A stretch of DNA of 64,000 nucleotides, from contig BOKF01000006.1 of NCBI GenBank assembly GCA_016860845.1, positions 62,001 through 126,000 on the forward strand, written 5' to 3'. The position numbers and the translations under genes were made by a program. A model generated the notes under the pieces. That model was not told where the DNA came from. It worked only from the letters and a program-made list of their open reading frames with translations, and made no database searches. Below, piece after piece: positions 42,017 to 50,173 of the stretch (the stretch's first letter is position 1; every line of letters starts with the position of its first letter). The stretch is from Chloroflexota bacterium (GTDB taxonomy: Bacteria; Chloroflexota; Anaerolineae; 4572-78; J111).

Positions 42017-42856
42017 ATGCCATACACAGCAGAAATTAGCCGAGCTAATCCTACTTGTTTTTTGTTTCTCATTGATCAATCGGGTTCAATGAGTGATCCA
42101 ATTAGCAGCGGCGAAGGAGGGGAGAGTAAAGCCGATATAACCGCCGCAGCAATCAACCGTCTTCTCTCCGAATTGGTCATCAAATGCTCCAAAGATATGG
42201 AGATCAGACGGTATTTCCAAGTTGGGGTAATCGGTTACGGGGGTACCGTGGGTCCGGCCTTAGGGGGCAATCTAGCGAGCCAGGAGCTGGTTTGGATTGA
42301 CGACATTTATAGTAACCCGGCTCGAGTAGAGGAACGCACCAAAAAAGTTCCCGATGGAGCTGGGGGATTAGTTGACACTGTAATTAAGTTCCCAGTTTGG
42401 TTCGATCCGGTGACAGATAACGGCACACCGATGACGCAAGCTTTCACACAGGCTCAGGCGGTTCTACGGAATTGGGTCGCGCAGCATCCCTCATCATTTC
42501 CACCTATTGTCATCAATATTACTGATGGTGAATCAACCGATGGCGATCCTTCTGGAACCGCTGAAACGTTAAAAACGTTGACAACCGACGATGGCAACCT
42601 TTTAATTTTCAATGTGCATCTGTCATCCACTCGTGCTGCTCCGATTAAGTTCCCTGATTCTGAAGAAGGATTGCCGGATCAATATGCTCGTCTGTTGTTT
42701 CGTATGTCGTCTCAACTCCCCGATTTTATGAGACAAGTTGCTCAGGAATTTGGATTTAACCCTTCAAGCAACAGTCGAGGATTTATTTTTAATGCCGGCA
42801 TTGAAGAGGTTATCAGTTTTCTGAACATTGGGACCCGGCCGAGTAATTTGCGTTAA
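42017..42856 (+). CDS. vWA-domain protein, TerY-like (copy 1)
   Basis: 279-residue von Willebrand A domain: MIDAS DQSGSMS at ~20-26, the threonine region around GTPMTQAFTQA at ~141, and VINITDGESTDGD at ~172-184. This matches TerY-type proteins of the vWA/PP2C/kinase triad (TerY-P), a described phage-defence phosphorylation system. The vWA protein is thought to bind metal and serve as scaffold or phosphorylation target. ATG follows GAGGAG. The kinase gene starts 39 nt later. It is a close paralogue of the gene at 45105-45944. Confidence 0.85.
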   Translation: MPYTAEISRANPTCFLFLIDQSGSMSDPISSGEGGESKADITAAAINRLLSELVIKCSKDMEIRRYFQVGVIGYGGTVGPALGGNLASQELVWIDDIYSNPARVEERTKKVPDGAGGLVDTVIKFPVWFDPVTDNGTPMTQAFTQAQAVLRNWVAQHPSSFPPIVINITDGESTDGDPSGTAETLKTLTTDDGNLLIFNVHLSSTRAAPIKFPDSEEGLPDQYARLLFRMSSQLPDFMRQVAQEFGFNPSSNSRGFIFNAGIEEVISFLNIGTRPSNLR

Positions 42857-42895
42857 TAAGGAATTCACGCATCTCTGTTTAGCCATTTCTACTTT

Positions 42896-44869
42896 ATGAG
42901 ACTTCCAAATTCAAGCGATTACCATCAGGCTATTCAAAATCCTGGAATAGTTCTCCAGGAGCCTGAGCTAAAAAAATGTCAAGTAAAGACCGATCCTATG
43001 GGGATGCCTGTAGTAAGTTCGGGCGGATTCGCGCTAACTTACTGCCTGATTGCTCCAAATGGAAATCGGTGGGCCGTGCGTTGCTTTCACCGACACGTAC
43101 CTGATCGCCAACGTCGCTACGAGGAAATCTCTCGGTTTCTTCAGAACCATCCTAACCCAATTTTTACCCGGGTTAGCTATATCAATGATGGCATCTTAGT
43201 TAATGGCCAAAAATACCCCATCATCAAAATGCCCTGGATAGAGGGTCAAACGCTCTCAAAATTTATTGAAAGCAATATTACGGGTAACCGCTTGGCCATA
43301 AACCACCTGCCCGGCCAATTCAAACAATTGGTTGAAACTTTGGAAGGCATGGGCGTTGCACACGGCGATCTACAGCACGGCAACATTATGGTGAACCAGG
43401 GCAAGTTAGTTCTGGTTGACTATGATGGGCTATATGTGCCTGCGCTGAAAAATTATAGCAGTGCTGAATTTGGCCATGTCAACTATCAACATCCGGCTCG
43501 TCAAAATGAATTTGACCCACTCTTGGACCGCTTTTCATCTATCGTTATTTACTTGGCGCTGAATGCCCTGGTAAAAAACTCCAATCTTTGGCAGAAATAC
43601 AGCACGGGTGAAAATCTTCTTTTTAAGCAGGAAGATTTTCGGTCGCCGGATACTTCCCCGCTATTACACGAGCTGGAGAAAATCTCCGATCTCACCTCAT
43701 GGGTTCGCAACTTCCGAGTTCTTTGCCAGTATGATTTAAACCGGATACCAAGATTAGTTGATTTTCTCCAAGGTCAAGTCCCTACCGGAACCGTAAAGGT
43801 TTCGGCGCCAACGGCTTATCGTAGCCAATACCGTGTCATCGCCGCCACGGATCGAAGGACACTGCTGGCCAATATAGGCGAACGGGTAACTGTAGTGGGA
43901 TGTATTACCAACTATAGAAATCGCCGAAAAAGTAATGATCTACCCGATGTCTTTCTGAATTTTGGTGACTGGAAGACAGGGTGTTTAACTCTTGTGATCT
44001 GGAGTGAGACGCTGCAACTATTTGCAGCGCAGCGAAAGAATCCTACAAATTATAAAAATAAATGGGTCAGCGTAACGGGACTTCTTGTCGAGTATCCTTC
44101 TCGAGGAACCATAAAACGGCCGCAGATTGTTATCGAGATGCCCTCGGAAATCGAGATACTATATGGCGATGAACCAGAGGCGCAGCAACGATTACAGGCT
44201 CAAGGTGGTAACGCAACGGTGTTGTCTAAAGGTCCATCTGCTCCATCGTCCTATAAGGACAGTACCGCCTCAAGTATCTCCGATTTGTATAAAGATTGGC
44301 CGGCAGGCTCCAAACCGACGAAACCTCAAAGCCGTAAACCTGTGCCACCCTCAAAGGCACCACCCTCAACTACTAAAAAGCCCAGTAGTGCGAGTTTATT
44401 TCAACCTCGTCTGAATGTTCCTACAAAGGTCATTGATTTTGGAAAAATCCAGGCCGGACAAGAGCAAAGCCAATTCCTTGAAGTAACAAATACGGGGAGT
44501 GGCCCATTGCACGTAATGGTAAATACAGCTGTCCAGTGGCTAACTGTTACTCCTATGCAGCTTATCTGTGTGGCTGGTGAGACTAAAAGAATCACAGTTT
44601 CATTCAAAAACAATTTCAACCCAGATCAGTTATTCGACTTAATACGCAAGGATGCCTCAGAGTTATCTGCTTCAAAGAAGCAAGCTAATCCTACAGTAAA
44701 TGAGTTTGTAATTCCAAGCGCCATAACGTTAGTATCTATTGGAGGCTCGGAGTCAATCGGTGTAAGTGTAAAGCTCCCAAGCTCTCCTGCGCTAGCACCT
44801 GCGCCGGCAAGTATTAAACAAATGTGGATTGATTTCTCTAAAGGATTAAAGCAAATACTGAAAAAGTGA
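42896..44869 (+). CDS. TerY-P-type Ser/Thr kinase with OB-like and Ig-like (ASH) domains
   Basis: 657 residues. Kinase domain at ~40-290: GGFALTYCLIAPNGNRWAV (glycine loop and strand; Arg where most kinases have Lys), catalytic HGDLQHGNIM at ~156-165, and VLVDYDGLYVP (DFG equivalent) at ~173. Residues ~315-405 form an OB-like strand-rich domain (RVTVVGCITNYRNRRK, VSVTGLLVEYPSRG). A Pro/Lys/Ser linker leads to an Ig-like ASH/Hydin-type domain (~500-570; VIDFGKIQAGQEQSQFLEVT, WLTVTPMQLICVAGETKRI). The C-terminus is helical. Partner of the flanking vWA and PP2C proteins. A truncated duplicate lies at 46728-46904. Confidence 0.8.
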   Translation: MRLPNSSDYHQAIQNPGIVLQEPELKKCQVKTDPMGMPVVSSGGFALTYCLIAPNGNRWAVRCFHRHVPDRQRRYEEISRFLQNHPNPIFTRVSYINDGILVNGQKYPIIKMPWIEGQTLSKFIESNITGNRLAINHLPGQFKQLVETLEGMGVAHGDLQHGNIMVNQGKLVLVDYDGLYVPALKNYSSAEFGHVNYQHPARQNEFDPLLDRFSSIVIYLALNALVKNSNLWQKYSTGENLLFKQEDFRSPDTSPLLHELEKISDLTSWVRNFRVLCQYDLNRIPRLVDFLQGQVPTGTVKVSAPTAYRSQYRVIAATDRRTLLANIGERVTVVGCITNYRNRRKSNDLPDVFLNFGDWKTGCLTLVIWSETLQLFAAQRKNPTNYKNKWVSVTGLLVEYPSRGTIKRPQIVIEMPSEIEILYGDEPEAQQRLQAQGGNATVLSKGPSAPSSYKDSTASSISDLYKDWPAGSKPTKPQSRKPVPPSKAPPSTTKKPSSASLFQPRLNVPTKVIDFGKIQAGQEQSQFLEVTNTGSGPLHVMVNTAVQWLTVTPMQLICVAGETKRITVSFKNNFNPDQLFDLIRKDASELSASKKQANPTVNEFVIPSAITLVSIGGSESIGVSVKLPSSPALAPAPASIKQMWIDFSKGLKQILKK

Positions 44870-44873
44870 GCCT

Positions 44874-44903
44874 TCCCCTGATGTGTAAATAGGAGTCAGG
44901 GGA
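44874..44903 (+). terminator. Hairpin after kinase gene
   Basis: TCCCCTGA (44874-44881) and TCAGGGGA (44896-44903) form an 8-bp stem right after the kinase stop, without a T run, so it may be an RNA-processing or weak termination hairpin. The start TGAGCCTTCCCC is shared with the hairpin at 19701-19712. Confidence 0.5.
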
Positions 44904-45020
44904 GTACAGCTCGGCCAAAGGTAGAAGTAGAGGAATTTTGTGTAGTTGTAAATCCCTGGGTGCCTACATTGACTTTAGGGAAAACTAAAGAGTTCCTTTA
45001 GTACCTCTATTTTATGATTT

Positions 45021-45089
45021 TTGTCACTTCAAATCCTTTTAAAATTAAGGTATTGTTAAGAAGGATGTATTAGTTTCCTAAAGTGACAA
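45021..45089 (+). promoter_or_regulatory. Inverted repeat TTGTCACTT/AAGTGACAA before second vWA gene
   Basis: Perfect 9-nt arms at 45021-45029 and 45081-45089. The right arm touches the ribosome-binding site (AAGGAG at 45091), so pairing in RNA could hide it; alternatively both are binding sites for a regulator. The left arm belongs to the element shared with the first vWA gene. Confidence 0.5.
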
Positions 45090-45104
45090 TAAGGAGAAAT
45101 CAAA

Positions 45105-45944
45105 ATGTCATATTCAGCAGAAATTAGCCGAGCCAATCCCGGTTGTTTCTTATTCCTTATAGATCAGTCAGGCTCGATGAGCAGCCCATTTGGCAATAGT
45201 GAAACCGGTAGCAGCAAAGCCGAGGCATTAGCAAGAGCAATTAATCGCCTTATGTCTGAGATTGTTATTAAATGCTCCAAGGATATGGAAATCAGGCGAT
45301 ATTTTCAGGTAGGCGTCATCGGCTATGGTAATGGCGTTGGGCCGGTATTGGGAGGTAACTTGGTTGGACATACTCTCGTCTGGGTTGACCAGATTTATGA
45401 AAACCCGGTACGAGTTGAGTCGATAACTAAGAAAGTTCCTGATGGAGCTGGAGGATTGGTAGACTCTACAATTAAATTCCCAGTTTGGTTTGATCCGGTA
45501 GCCAGCGGTGGAACTCCAATGAATGCAGCTTTATCACTGGCGCTGATAACCCTACAAAGCTGGGTAGTTCAGCATCCTTCCTCTTTCCCCCCCATTGTCA
45601 TTAACATTACTGATGGTGAGTCGACCGATGGGGATCCCTCGTCGTCGGCTGCCGCTTTAAGAACACTGGAAACAAATGACGGGAACCTGTTGCTGCTCAA
45701 CCTGCACCTTTCGTCAACTCATGGGACGCCCATTCTCTTTCCAGATAACGAACAAGGATTACCCGACCAGTACGCCCGCCAACTCTTCCGCATGTCTAGC
45801 CAACTACCTGACTTTATGCAGCAGGTGGCCAGGGAGTTTGGCTACAACACCTCTGCGAATAGCTGGGGCTTTGCTTTCAATGCCGAAGAAGTGGAAATGA
45901 TCAGCTTTCTTAATATTGGTACCCGTCCTAGCAACATGCGTTAA
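45105..45944 (+). CDS. vWA-domain protein, TerY-like (copy 2)
   Basis: 279 residues, same length as the copy at 42017 and very similar throughout, including SAEISRANPGCFLFLIDQSG (MIDAS), VPDGAGGLVDSTIKFPVWFD and VINITDGESTDGDPSSSA. Third-codon positions differ widely, so the duplication is not recent. ATG follows AAGGAG. It is eight bases from the PP2C gene, forming an operon vWA-PP2C-(kinase). Confidence 0.85.
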   Translation: MSYSAEISRANPGCFLFLIDQSGSMSSPFGNSETGSSKAEALARAINRLMSEIVIKCSKDMEIRRYFQVGVIGYGNGVGPVLGGNLVGHTLVWVDQIYENPVRVESITKKVPDGAGGLVDSTIKFPVWFDPVASGGTPMNAALSLALITLQSWVVQHPSSFPPIVINITDGESTDGDPSSSAAALRTLETNDGNLLLLNLHLSSTHGTPILFPDNEQGLPDQYARQLFRMSSQLPDFMQQVAREFGYNTSANSWGFAFNAEEVEMISFLNIGTRPSNMR

Positions 45945-45951
45945 TTCACCT

Positions 45952-46728
45952 ATGCAGATTAACCTTCAATCGTTTTCACTTCAAAAAGCTGGCAATCGGC
46001 CAGAAGAATATGAAGATGCCTTCTTTCCTAAACGGCGAGGGGTGTTTGACCAACCGGCATTCCGATTTGCCATCGCAGATGGAGCCACGGAAAGCTCATT
46101 TGCAGGTTTATGGGCATATAATTTAGTTATTTCTTATTGCTGTGGCCCTATAACGGTACTCAATTTTCAGTCCAGGGTTGAAAAACGTGGGCGAAAGTGG
46201 ACGCAGGAAGTAATGGCGAAGCCCTTGCCCTGGTTCGCTTTGGAAAAAGTCCAGTATGGAGCTTTTGCCGCTCTACTGGGATTATCCCTGACCACCAACG
46301 GTACGGAAAGCTTCACTGGTCATTGGACTGCCTTCGCCGCCGGTGATAGCTGCCTGTTTCACGTTCGTCATCCTGAACTCCTGGTTTGTTTTCCAATAGA
46401 GCGAGCAGATCAATTTAATAATCACCCAGTCCTACTCTCCACTAATCCTCTCAAAAATCAACTTCTCAGCGAGGTTGCTGATAAACTGGAGTGGCGGGGT
46501 CAGTGGCAGGTAGGAGATCAATTTCTATTGATGACCGACGCCCTGGCACAATGGTTTATGGTCCAGGTAGAACAGGGAGAGCAACCCTGGCTAACTCTGA
46601 AAGAAGTAGCCAGCCACTCACAGCTGTTGTCAGGTGCCTTTAACACCTGGATTACCGACCTGCGGACCTCGAAAAATATCCGTAATGATGACGTAACCTT
46701 ATTGATGATTGATATAACCGGGGCTTGA
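45952..46728 (+). CDS. PP2C-type protein phosphatase (TerY-P triad)
   Basis: 258 residues. PP2C motifs: NRPEEYEDAFF (metal-binding Asp at ~22), FRFAIADGATESSFAG at ~38-53 (DGAT-type core), WTAFAAGDSCLFHVR in the middle, QFLLMTDALAQWF, and NDDVTLLMIDI near the end (final metal-binding DD). It removes the phosphate added by the kinase and completes the vWA/kinase/PP2C triad. ATG 45952 lies eight bases after the vWA stop; the longer frame from 45916 is rejected. Its stop overlaps the next ATG (TGATG). Confidence 0.85.
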   Translation: MQINLQSFSLQKAGNRPEEYEDAFFPKRRGVFDQPAFRFAIADGATESSFAGLWAYNLVISYCCGPITVLNFQSRVEKRGRKWTQEVMAKPLPWFALEKVQYGAFAALLGLSLTTNGTESFTGHWTAFAAGDSCLFHVRHPELLVCFPIERADQFNNHPVLLSTNPLKNQLLSEVADKLEWRGQWQVGDQFLLMTDALAQWFMVQVEQGEQPWLTLKEVASHSQLLSGAFNTWITDLRTSKNIRNDDVTLLMIDITGA

Positions 46729-46904
46729 TGAAACTACCAAACCTGACCGATTATCAGCAAGCTATTCAGGACTCTGGCCTGGCATTTCAAGACCCTGAAC
46801 TAAAAAAATATCAGGCAAAAACCGATCACTTTGGCATGCCGAGACCAATTTCTGGCGGTTTCGCCCTTACCTTTTCAGCGTCCGGCACGTCTGACTGTTC
46901 TTAA
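46728..46904 (+). pseudogene. Truncated second TerY-P kinase
   Basis: 58 codons from an ATG overlapping the PP2C stop. The first ~49 residues (KLPNLTDYQQAIQDSGLAFQ, then QDPELKKYQAKTDHFGMP, GGFALTF) align with the start of the kinase at 42896. After about 46877 the reading diverges into unrelated sequence and stops at 46904. The break coincides with the left edge of the integrase remnant. No downstream kinase segment was found within the next 1.5 kb. Confidence 0.8.
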
Positions 46905-46929
46905 AGGCACAGGGGCGAGTTTCGGCAGA

Positions 46930-47982
46930 TTACTATAACGGACCTCAAGGAGGTGCTGCGCCTGGATCTTTACCCGGTATCTCTGTCGGGCCGGAAGGCG
47001 CGAGTGATTGAAGCCTTATCCGAGGTGGAGGAAGAGACGGTGCTCCAATGCATTACCCATCTGAGCACCAATCCCGTGCTGCGCCTGCGCGATACGGCCC
47101 TGTTTATCACCGCCCTGGAAACAACCCTGCAGGGCGATGGCTTGAACAGCATGCGCCTTGAGAATTTTACGAATTAGCCCGGGTATATGGACCTGTCGGG
47201 TGCGGATCAAACGCAGCAGTGTCAAAGATGGAAACAGCCTGGATCGGTTGGCGGACGATCAGGTCGAGTGGCGGGACTGGTATATGTCTCCCCGGGCGAT
47301 GGCGGCCATTGGCGACTATTTACAGGCTACGGACCGAATCTGGCAGTCCCAGGGACCGGTGTGGTTAACCGCCAACCGGGGTCCTTTGACCTATGATGCG
47401 CAGAAAGATGTGATCCGTCACTGGCTGAAAGTGGCCAGCTGTAAATTCATTCGGCCGCACGTGTTGCGGCATACCAGCATTGATCGCCTACTGAATAAGT
47501 ATCGGCTGCCGATCCCCATCGTGCAAGCTATCAGTCAACATGCCAATGCCCAGATTCTACTGTAGGTCTATGGCAAGCCCTCCAAGAGCGAGGCCTTCAG
47601 GCAAGTGAGCCAACTCTTTCCGGCTGGGGCGAAAGAATAAGCCAGCCTGGAAAAGGTCATCATTTCGACCGGGGCTAAACTCAATGCCCTCAGCGCCGAG
47701 ATTAGCCAGGGGGCCCAGGAGAGACGCTCCTTCACCGAGGAGGATGTGGCAGATTTGTGGGTTAAGTTGTCCCGGCGTCTGGGACGGTTAGCCGAATTTG
47801 CGGGCTACCGCGCAACTGCTGCCCAGGTGCTGCTCTCCCTGGAAGATTATATCCAGCTCGATTTAGTCTTACAGTCGCTGGATCTGTCGGTGGCGCAAAT
47901 TCTGGGCTGTGAACCCAGACCACAGCGCCCGTTGATCATTAATCCCGTAGGCCGTCAGCCAAAAATTCTGTTGAGAGAGTAG
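46930..47982 (+). pseudogene. Tyrosine recombinase/integrase, inactivated
   Basis: Three consecutive open segments. 46953-47177 reads VLRLRDTALFITALETTLQG then DGLNSMRLENF; the catalytic Arg expected after GL is Asn. 47158-47565 carries RPHVLRHTSIDRLLNKY (HxxR motif) and QAISQHANAQILL, then a TAG just before VYGKPSKSEAFRQV, which holds the expected nucleophilic Tyr. 47641-47982 adds a C-terminal helical extension (RLGRLAEFAGYRATAAQVLL). The N-terminal arm-binding domain is lost. A frame change near 47165 and the stops make it dead. It may have mobilised the neighbouring element. Confidence 0.8.
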
Positions 47983-48141
47983 AGGGGATAACCTGCCTTT
48001 AGGAAATCAGGCTGTCAAGCTGCCTTCGCTACAAACTTCATTCTGCCGTCTTTTATGAGGTGGTGTCCTGCTGTCCGCAACTTGAGCAGCCGAGGGAGGC
48101 ATAAATTGTTAGGTTTTTCCCATTTATGTGAGGTTTTTGGC

Positions 48142-48262
48142 AAGACATGTCCGCTTTCCTCTGGAAATTTGTCCTCTTTTCTCCTGTCGAGTGGACATGC
48201 ATGTCCGCTATGATGAATCATGATGAATCATGATGATGTAGGACATGCTAAGAAGAGGACAA
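48142..48262. repeat. Nested palindromes and short tandem repeats downstream of the integrase
   Basis: GGACATGCATGTCC (48193-48206) is a perfect 14-nt palindrome; half-site forms GACATGTCC (48144-48152) and GGACATGC (48241-48248) flank it. TTGTCCTCTT (48169-48178) and AAGAGGACAA (48253-48262) are 10-nt inverted arms around it. Between them, TGATGAATCA repeats 2.5 times (48211-48235). The surrounding 47983-48363 has no convincing gene. Likely a protein-binding or recombination site. Confidence 0.6.
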
Positions 48263-48363
48263 CTTTGCGTTAGATGATAATAAGCTGCTTCACCCGGCTT
48301 CAGCAATCTCGCCAATCTGATCGGCTTTACTAAAAAGAAATCCGCCGCGGCCATTGGCCACCC

Positions 48364-48882
48364 TTGCCAATGAATTTGCCAGATGGTAGCCTCGATCCAA
48401 CTGCAAGACCACCTGATGCTAACTTGTGCAGCGAGGTCTTACGAGTTGTGGAGGCCCTGCCCGGTAATGGCAAAGAGACGATCAAGGCTTGCCTAAAGGA
48501 CAGGGCGATTGAAAGGGTAATCGCAGAAGCCCGTCAGGGTGGCGATTTGGCCCGTTGGGAGACCGCTGGCTGGCTTAGGAAAGATATTGTGGAGATGCTC
48601 GCTCGTCAGGTGAGCGATCAGGTCGTGCCGGCCAAACTGCACAGTGGTTACCAAAACTCCACTGATCAGGGAGGCAACCGGATGTCATACCTAACAATAG
48701 TAGCAAAACCAGGTTCAAACGAAACTGCCGAGGCTCCACTACTCTGGCGGTTTCTCTTGAACAATTGTTTTTTTCATAATCGCCAACCCGAGTCCAAATT
48801 GACACCTAAGATCCTTGGCACCATGAGAGAGTGGGGCAGAACCTACTCTTGCCTCACAGCTTGTCGGGAAGAGACTTCGTAA
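48364..48882 (+). CDS. Uncertain ORF, possibly a decayed gene
   Basis: 172-codon frame. The part VLRVVEALPGNGKETIKACL and ARWETAGWLRKDIVEMLARQ looks protein-like and helical, but the second half has a composition less typical of coding sequence and no family is recognised. No good ribosome-binding site precedes the start. It lies between the integrase remnant and the small membrane gene, so it may be debris of the same element. Confidence 0.3.
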   Translation: MPMNLPDGSLDPTARPPDANLCSEVLRVVEALPGNGKETIKACLKDRAIERVIAEARQGGDLARWETAGWLRKDIVEMLARQVSDQVVPAKLHSGYQNSTDQGGNRMSYLTIVAKPGSNETAEAPLLWRFLLNNCFFHNRQPESKLTPKILGTMREWGRTYSCLTACREETS

Positions 48883-48978
48883 GTTTCTGGCAGTGTCTCT
48901 GTCAGCAAGATTACCCTAATTATGAGGCCGATGTGGATGAATGACTAAGGTGGACCGACTTTGTGCCGCTTTTTTAAT

Positions 48979-49080
48979 TTAGAACAAGCGCGGACGAGAG
49001 GAAACGATGCTTAAAACTACTACTCCGCCAATAATCATCCCCAACAGAAAGACGACTAAGTACAGTAGGAATTCAACCAT
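48979..49080 (-). CDS. 33-residue single-helix membrane protein
   Basis: A very short gene: ATG preceded by GGAGGATAATAAACT, encoding VEFLLYLVVFLLGMIIGGVV followed by VLSIVSSRPRLF. One membrane helix with a glycine patch (LGMIIGGVV) and a basic C-terminus, similar in style to the small DUF3789-type membrane proteins of mobile elements. Its target is unknown. Supported by the ribosome-binding site and the strongly non-random hydrophobic pattern. Confidence 0.55.
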   Translation of the reverse strand: MVEFLLYLVVFLLGMIIGGVVVLSIVSSRPRLF

Positions 49081-49238
49081 AGTTTATTATCCTCCTTACT
49101 TTGGTCGTAAAACTTTGTTAATAAAATCTTGCTCTAACTTTACCAGAACCGTGCGGGGGTTGTCGTTGCGAAGTGGTGGAAATAGTACACTTTATTGGCT
49201 GATTTCAGTTCAAAACCTCGCAAGGCTTAAAAATGAAG

Positions 49239-49292
49239 AGGCCGGTTGGTCGACTCTTTTTAACTCTTTAGTCTCTCCAACCGGCCTTTTTT
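49239..49292 (+). terminator. Strong rho-independent-type hairpin
   Basis: AGGCCGGTTGG (49239-49249) and CCAACCGGCCT (49277-49287) form an 11-bp GC-rich stem followed by TTTTTT on the plus strand. On the minus strand the T-rich tract is a few bases away, so bidirectional action is possible. A minus-strand frame with GGAGGTGATT before a GTG at 49398 runs through it (HRCLNRCHPQHQKQ), but the hairpin and composition argue against a gene. Confidence 0.65.
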
Positions 49293-49425
49293 CAACTCTA
49301 GGCGAATTTTGTTTCTGATGCTGAGGATGGCATCTGTTGAGACATCTATGGAATCCCCTGGCATAATAAGCTATCACTAAGACCCTACTCTCTTTCACAA
49401 TCACCTCCAAGTCAAACATTTGAAA

Positions 49426-49956
49426 CTAAACAGCCTGTGCTGATGGGCCTATATGACTGAGAGTAGAGGACGGGCCAGCGATAATTCTTTGAAGCTCCCG
49501 AATATGATGATTACTCTCAACTTCGACGCTGGCTTTAGTAAGATTGGGCAAAATTTGTTCTAGCTGGGCGACAATATGGTTAAAGTCCCTACCGACGACT
49601 TCAGCCGCAACTATGGGATTGCCACGTACCATCCGAGTAACAGAGCAACCCAACTCATAAACAAGAATTACCGGTATATTATGTTGCTTGGCAATTTCTA
49701 TTTCCTGCCCAACACCCAACGCAGGTACACCTACATAGGCTATCACTAATTCAGCGCTGACGACATTGGTTCTATCTAGATCGTAAATGGCTTGTGGCGA
49801 GATTTCAGGATGTAAAATAGGATCGGAATGTTGGTGCGGAATGTACGGCTGCATATTCAATCGCGAGCAAACTACCCCGATTTGCTCATAAAAAGCCTTT
49901 AACATATCTCCATTGGGTAGGTTGGTTAGGGGACCAGAGATATACACTTTTTTCAT
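49426..49956 (-). CDS. Nucleoside 2-deoxyribosyltransferase-like protein
   Basis: 176 residues, AAGGAG before the ATG. The N-terminus KKVYISGPLTNLP is the substrate-binding start of the family, followed by IYDLDRTNVVSAELVIAYVG and GVGQEIEIAKQHNIPVILVY, where the Glu of GxGxE is the usual nucleophile position. The C-terminal ~40 residues are a variable tail. Family members cleave or exchange N-glycosidic bonds of deoxynucleosides; many also occur in phages and conflict loci, where nucleotide-pool or NAD-related roles are suspected. Divergent from the sensor gene at 50174. Confidence 0.75.
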   Translation of the reverse strand: MKKVYISGPLTNLPNGDMLKAFYEQIGVVCSRLNMQPYIPHQHSDPILHPEISPQAIYDLDRTNVVSAELVIAYVGVPALGVGQEIEIAKQHNIPVILVYELGCSVTRMVRGNPIVAAEVVGRDFNHIVAQLEQILPNLTKASVEVESNHHIRELQRIIAGPSSTLSHIGPSAQAV

Positions 49957-50125
49957 GGCAGCACTCCTTATATAATCAGTGTGGTAATTTGATATCTGGT
50001 AGCTAGAATATCACCTTTATCATGAAAATTCAAGTACTTGTCTGGATAAATTCAGTTTTAGTAAATAATTTTTAACTAAAATAATTCTAGCAGGCTAATT
50101 TTATCTGATGGAAATGTAATAAATA

Positions 50126-50154
50126 TTGACTTTTCTATAGCTATTCTTTATAAT
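50126..50154 (+). promoter_or_regulatory. Near-consensus sigma-70-type promoter
   Basis: TTGACT (50126-50131), a 17-nt spacer and TATAAT (50149-50154). Transcription would begin near 50161, leaving a leader of about 13 nt with GGAGAG before the ATG at 50174. It drives the sensor-ligase operon. The upstream 49957-50125 is very AT-rich (UP-element-like). Confidence 0.75.
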
Positions 50155-50173
50155 TTTTCCAGTGGAGAGAATT

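Noticed and set aside
48015..48221. 68-codon minus-strand frame
   Set aside because: Overlaps the palindrome cluster, has no ribosome-binding site and reads as low-information sequence.
49210..49398. Small basic minus-strand peptide starting at GTG 49398 with GGAGGTGATT upstream
   Set aside because: The ribosome-binding site is good, but the frame runs through an 11-bp terminator hairpin and ends in low-complexity Ser/Pro; kept only as a remark under the terminator.
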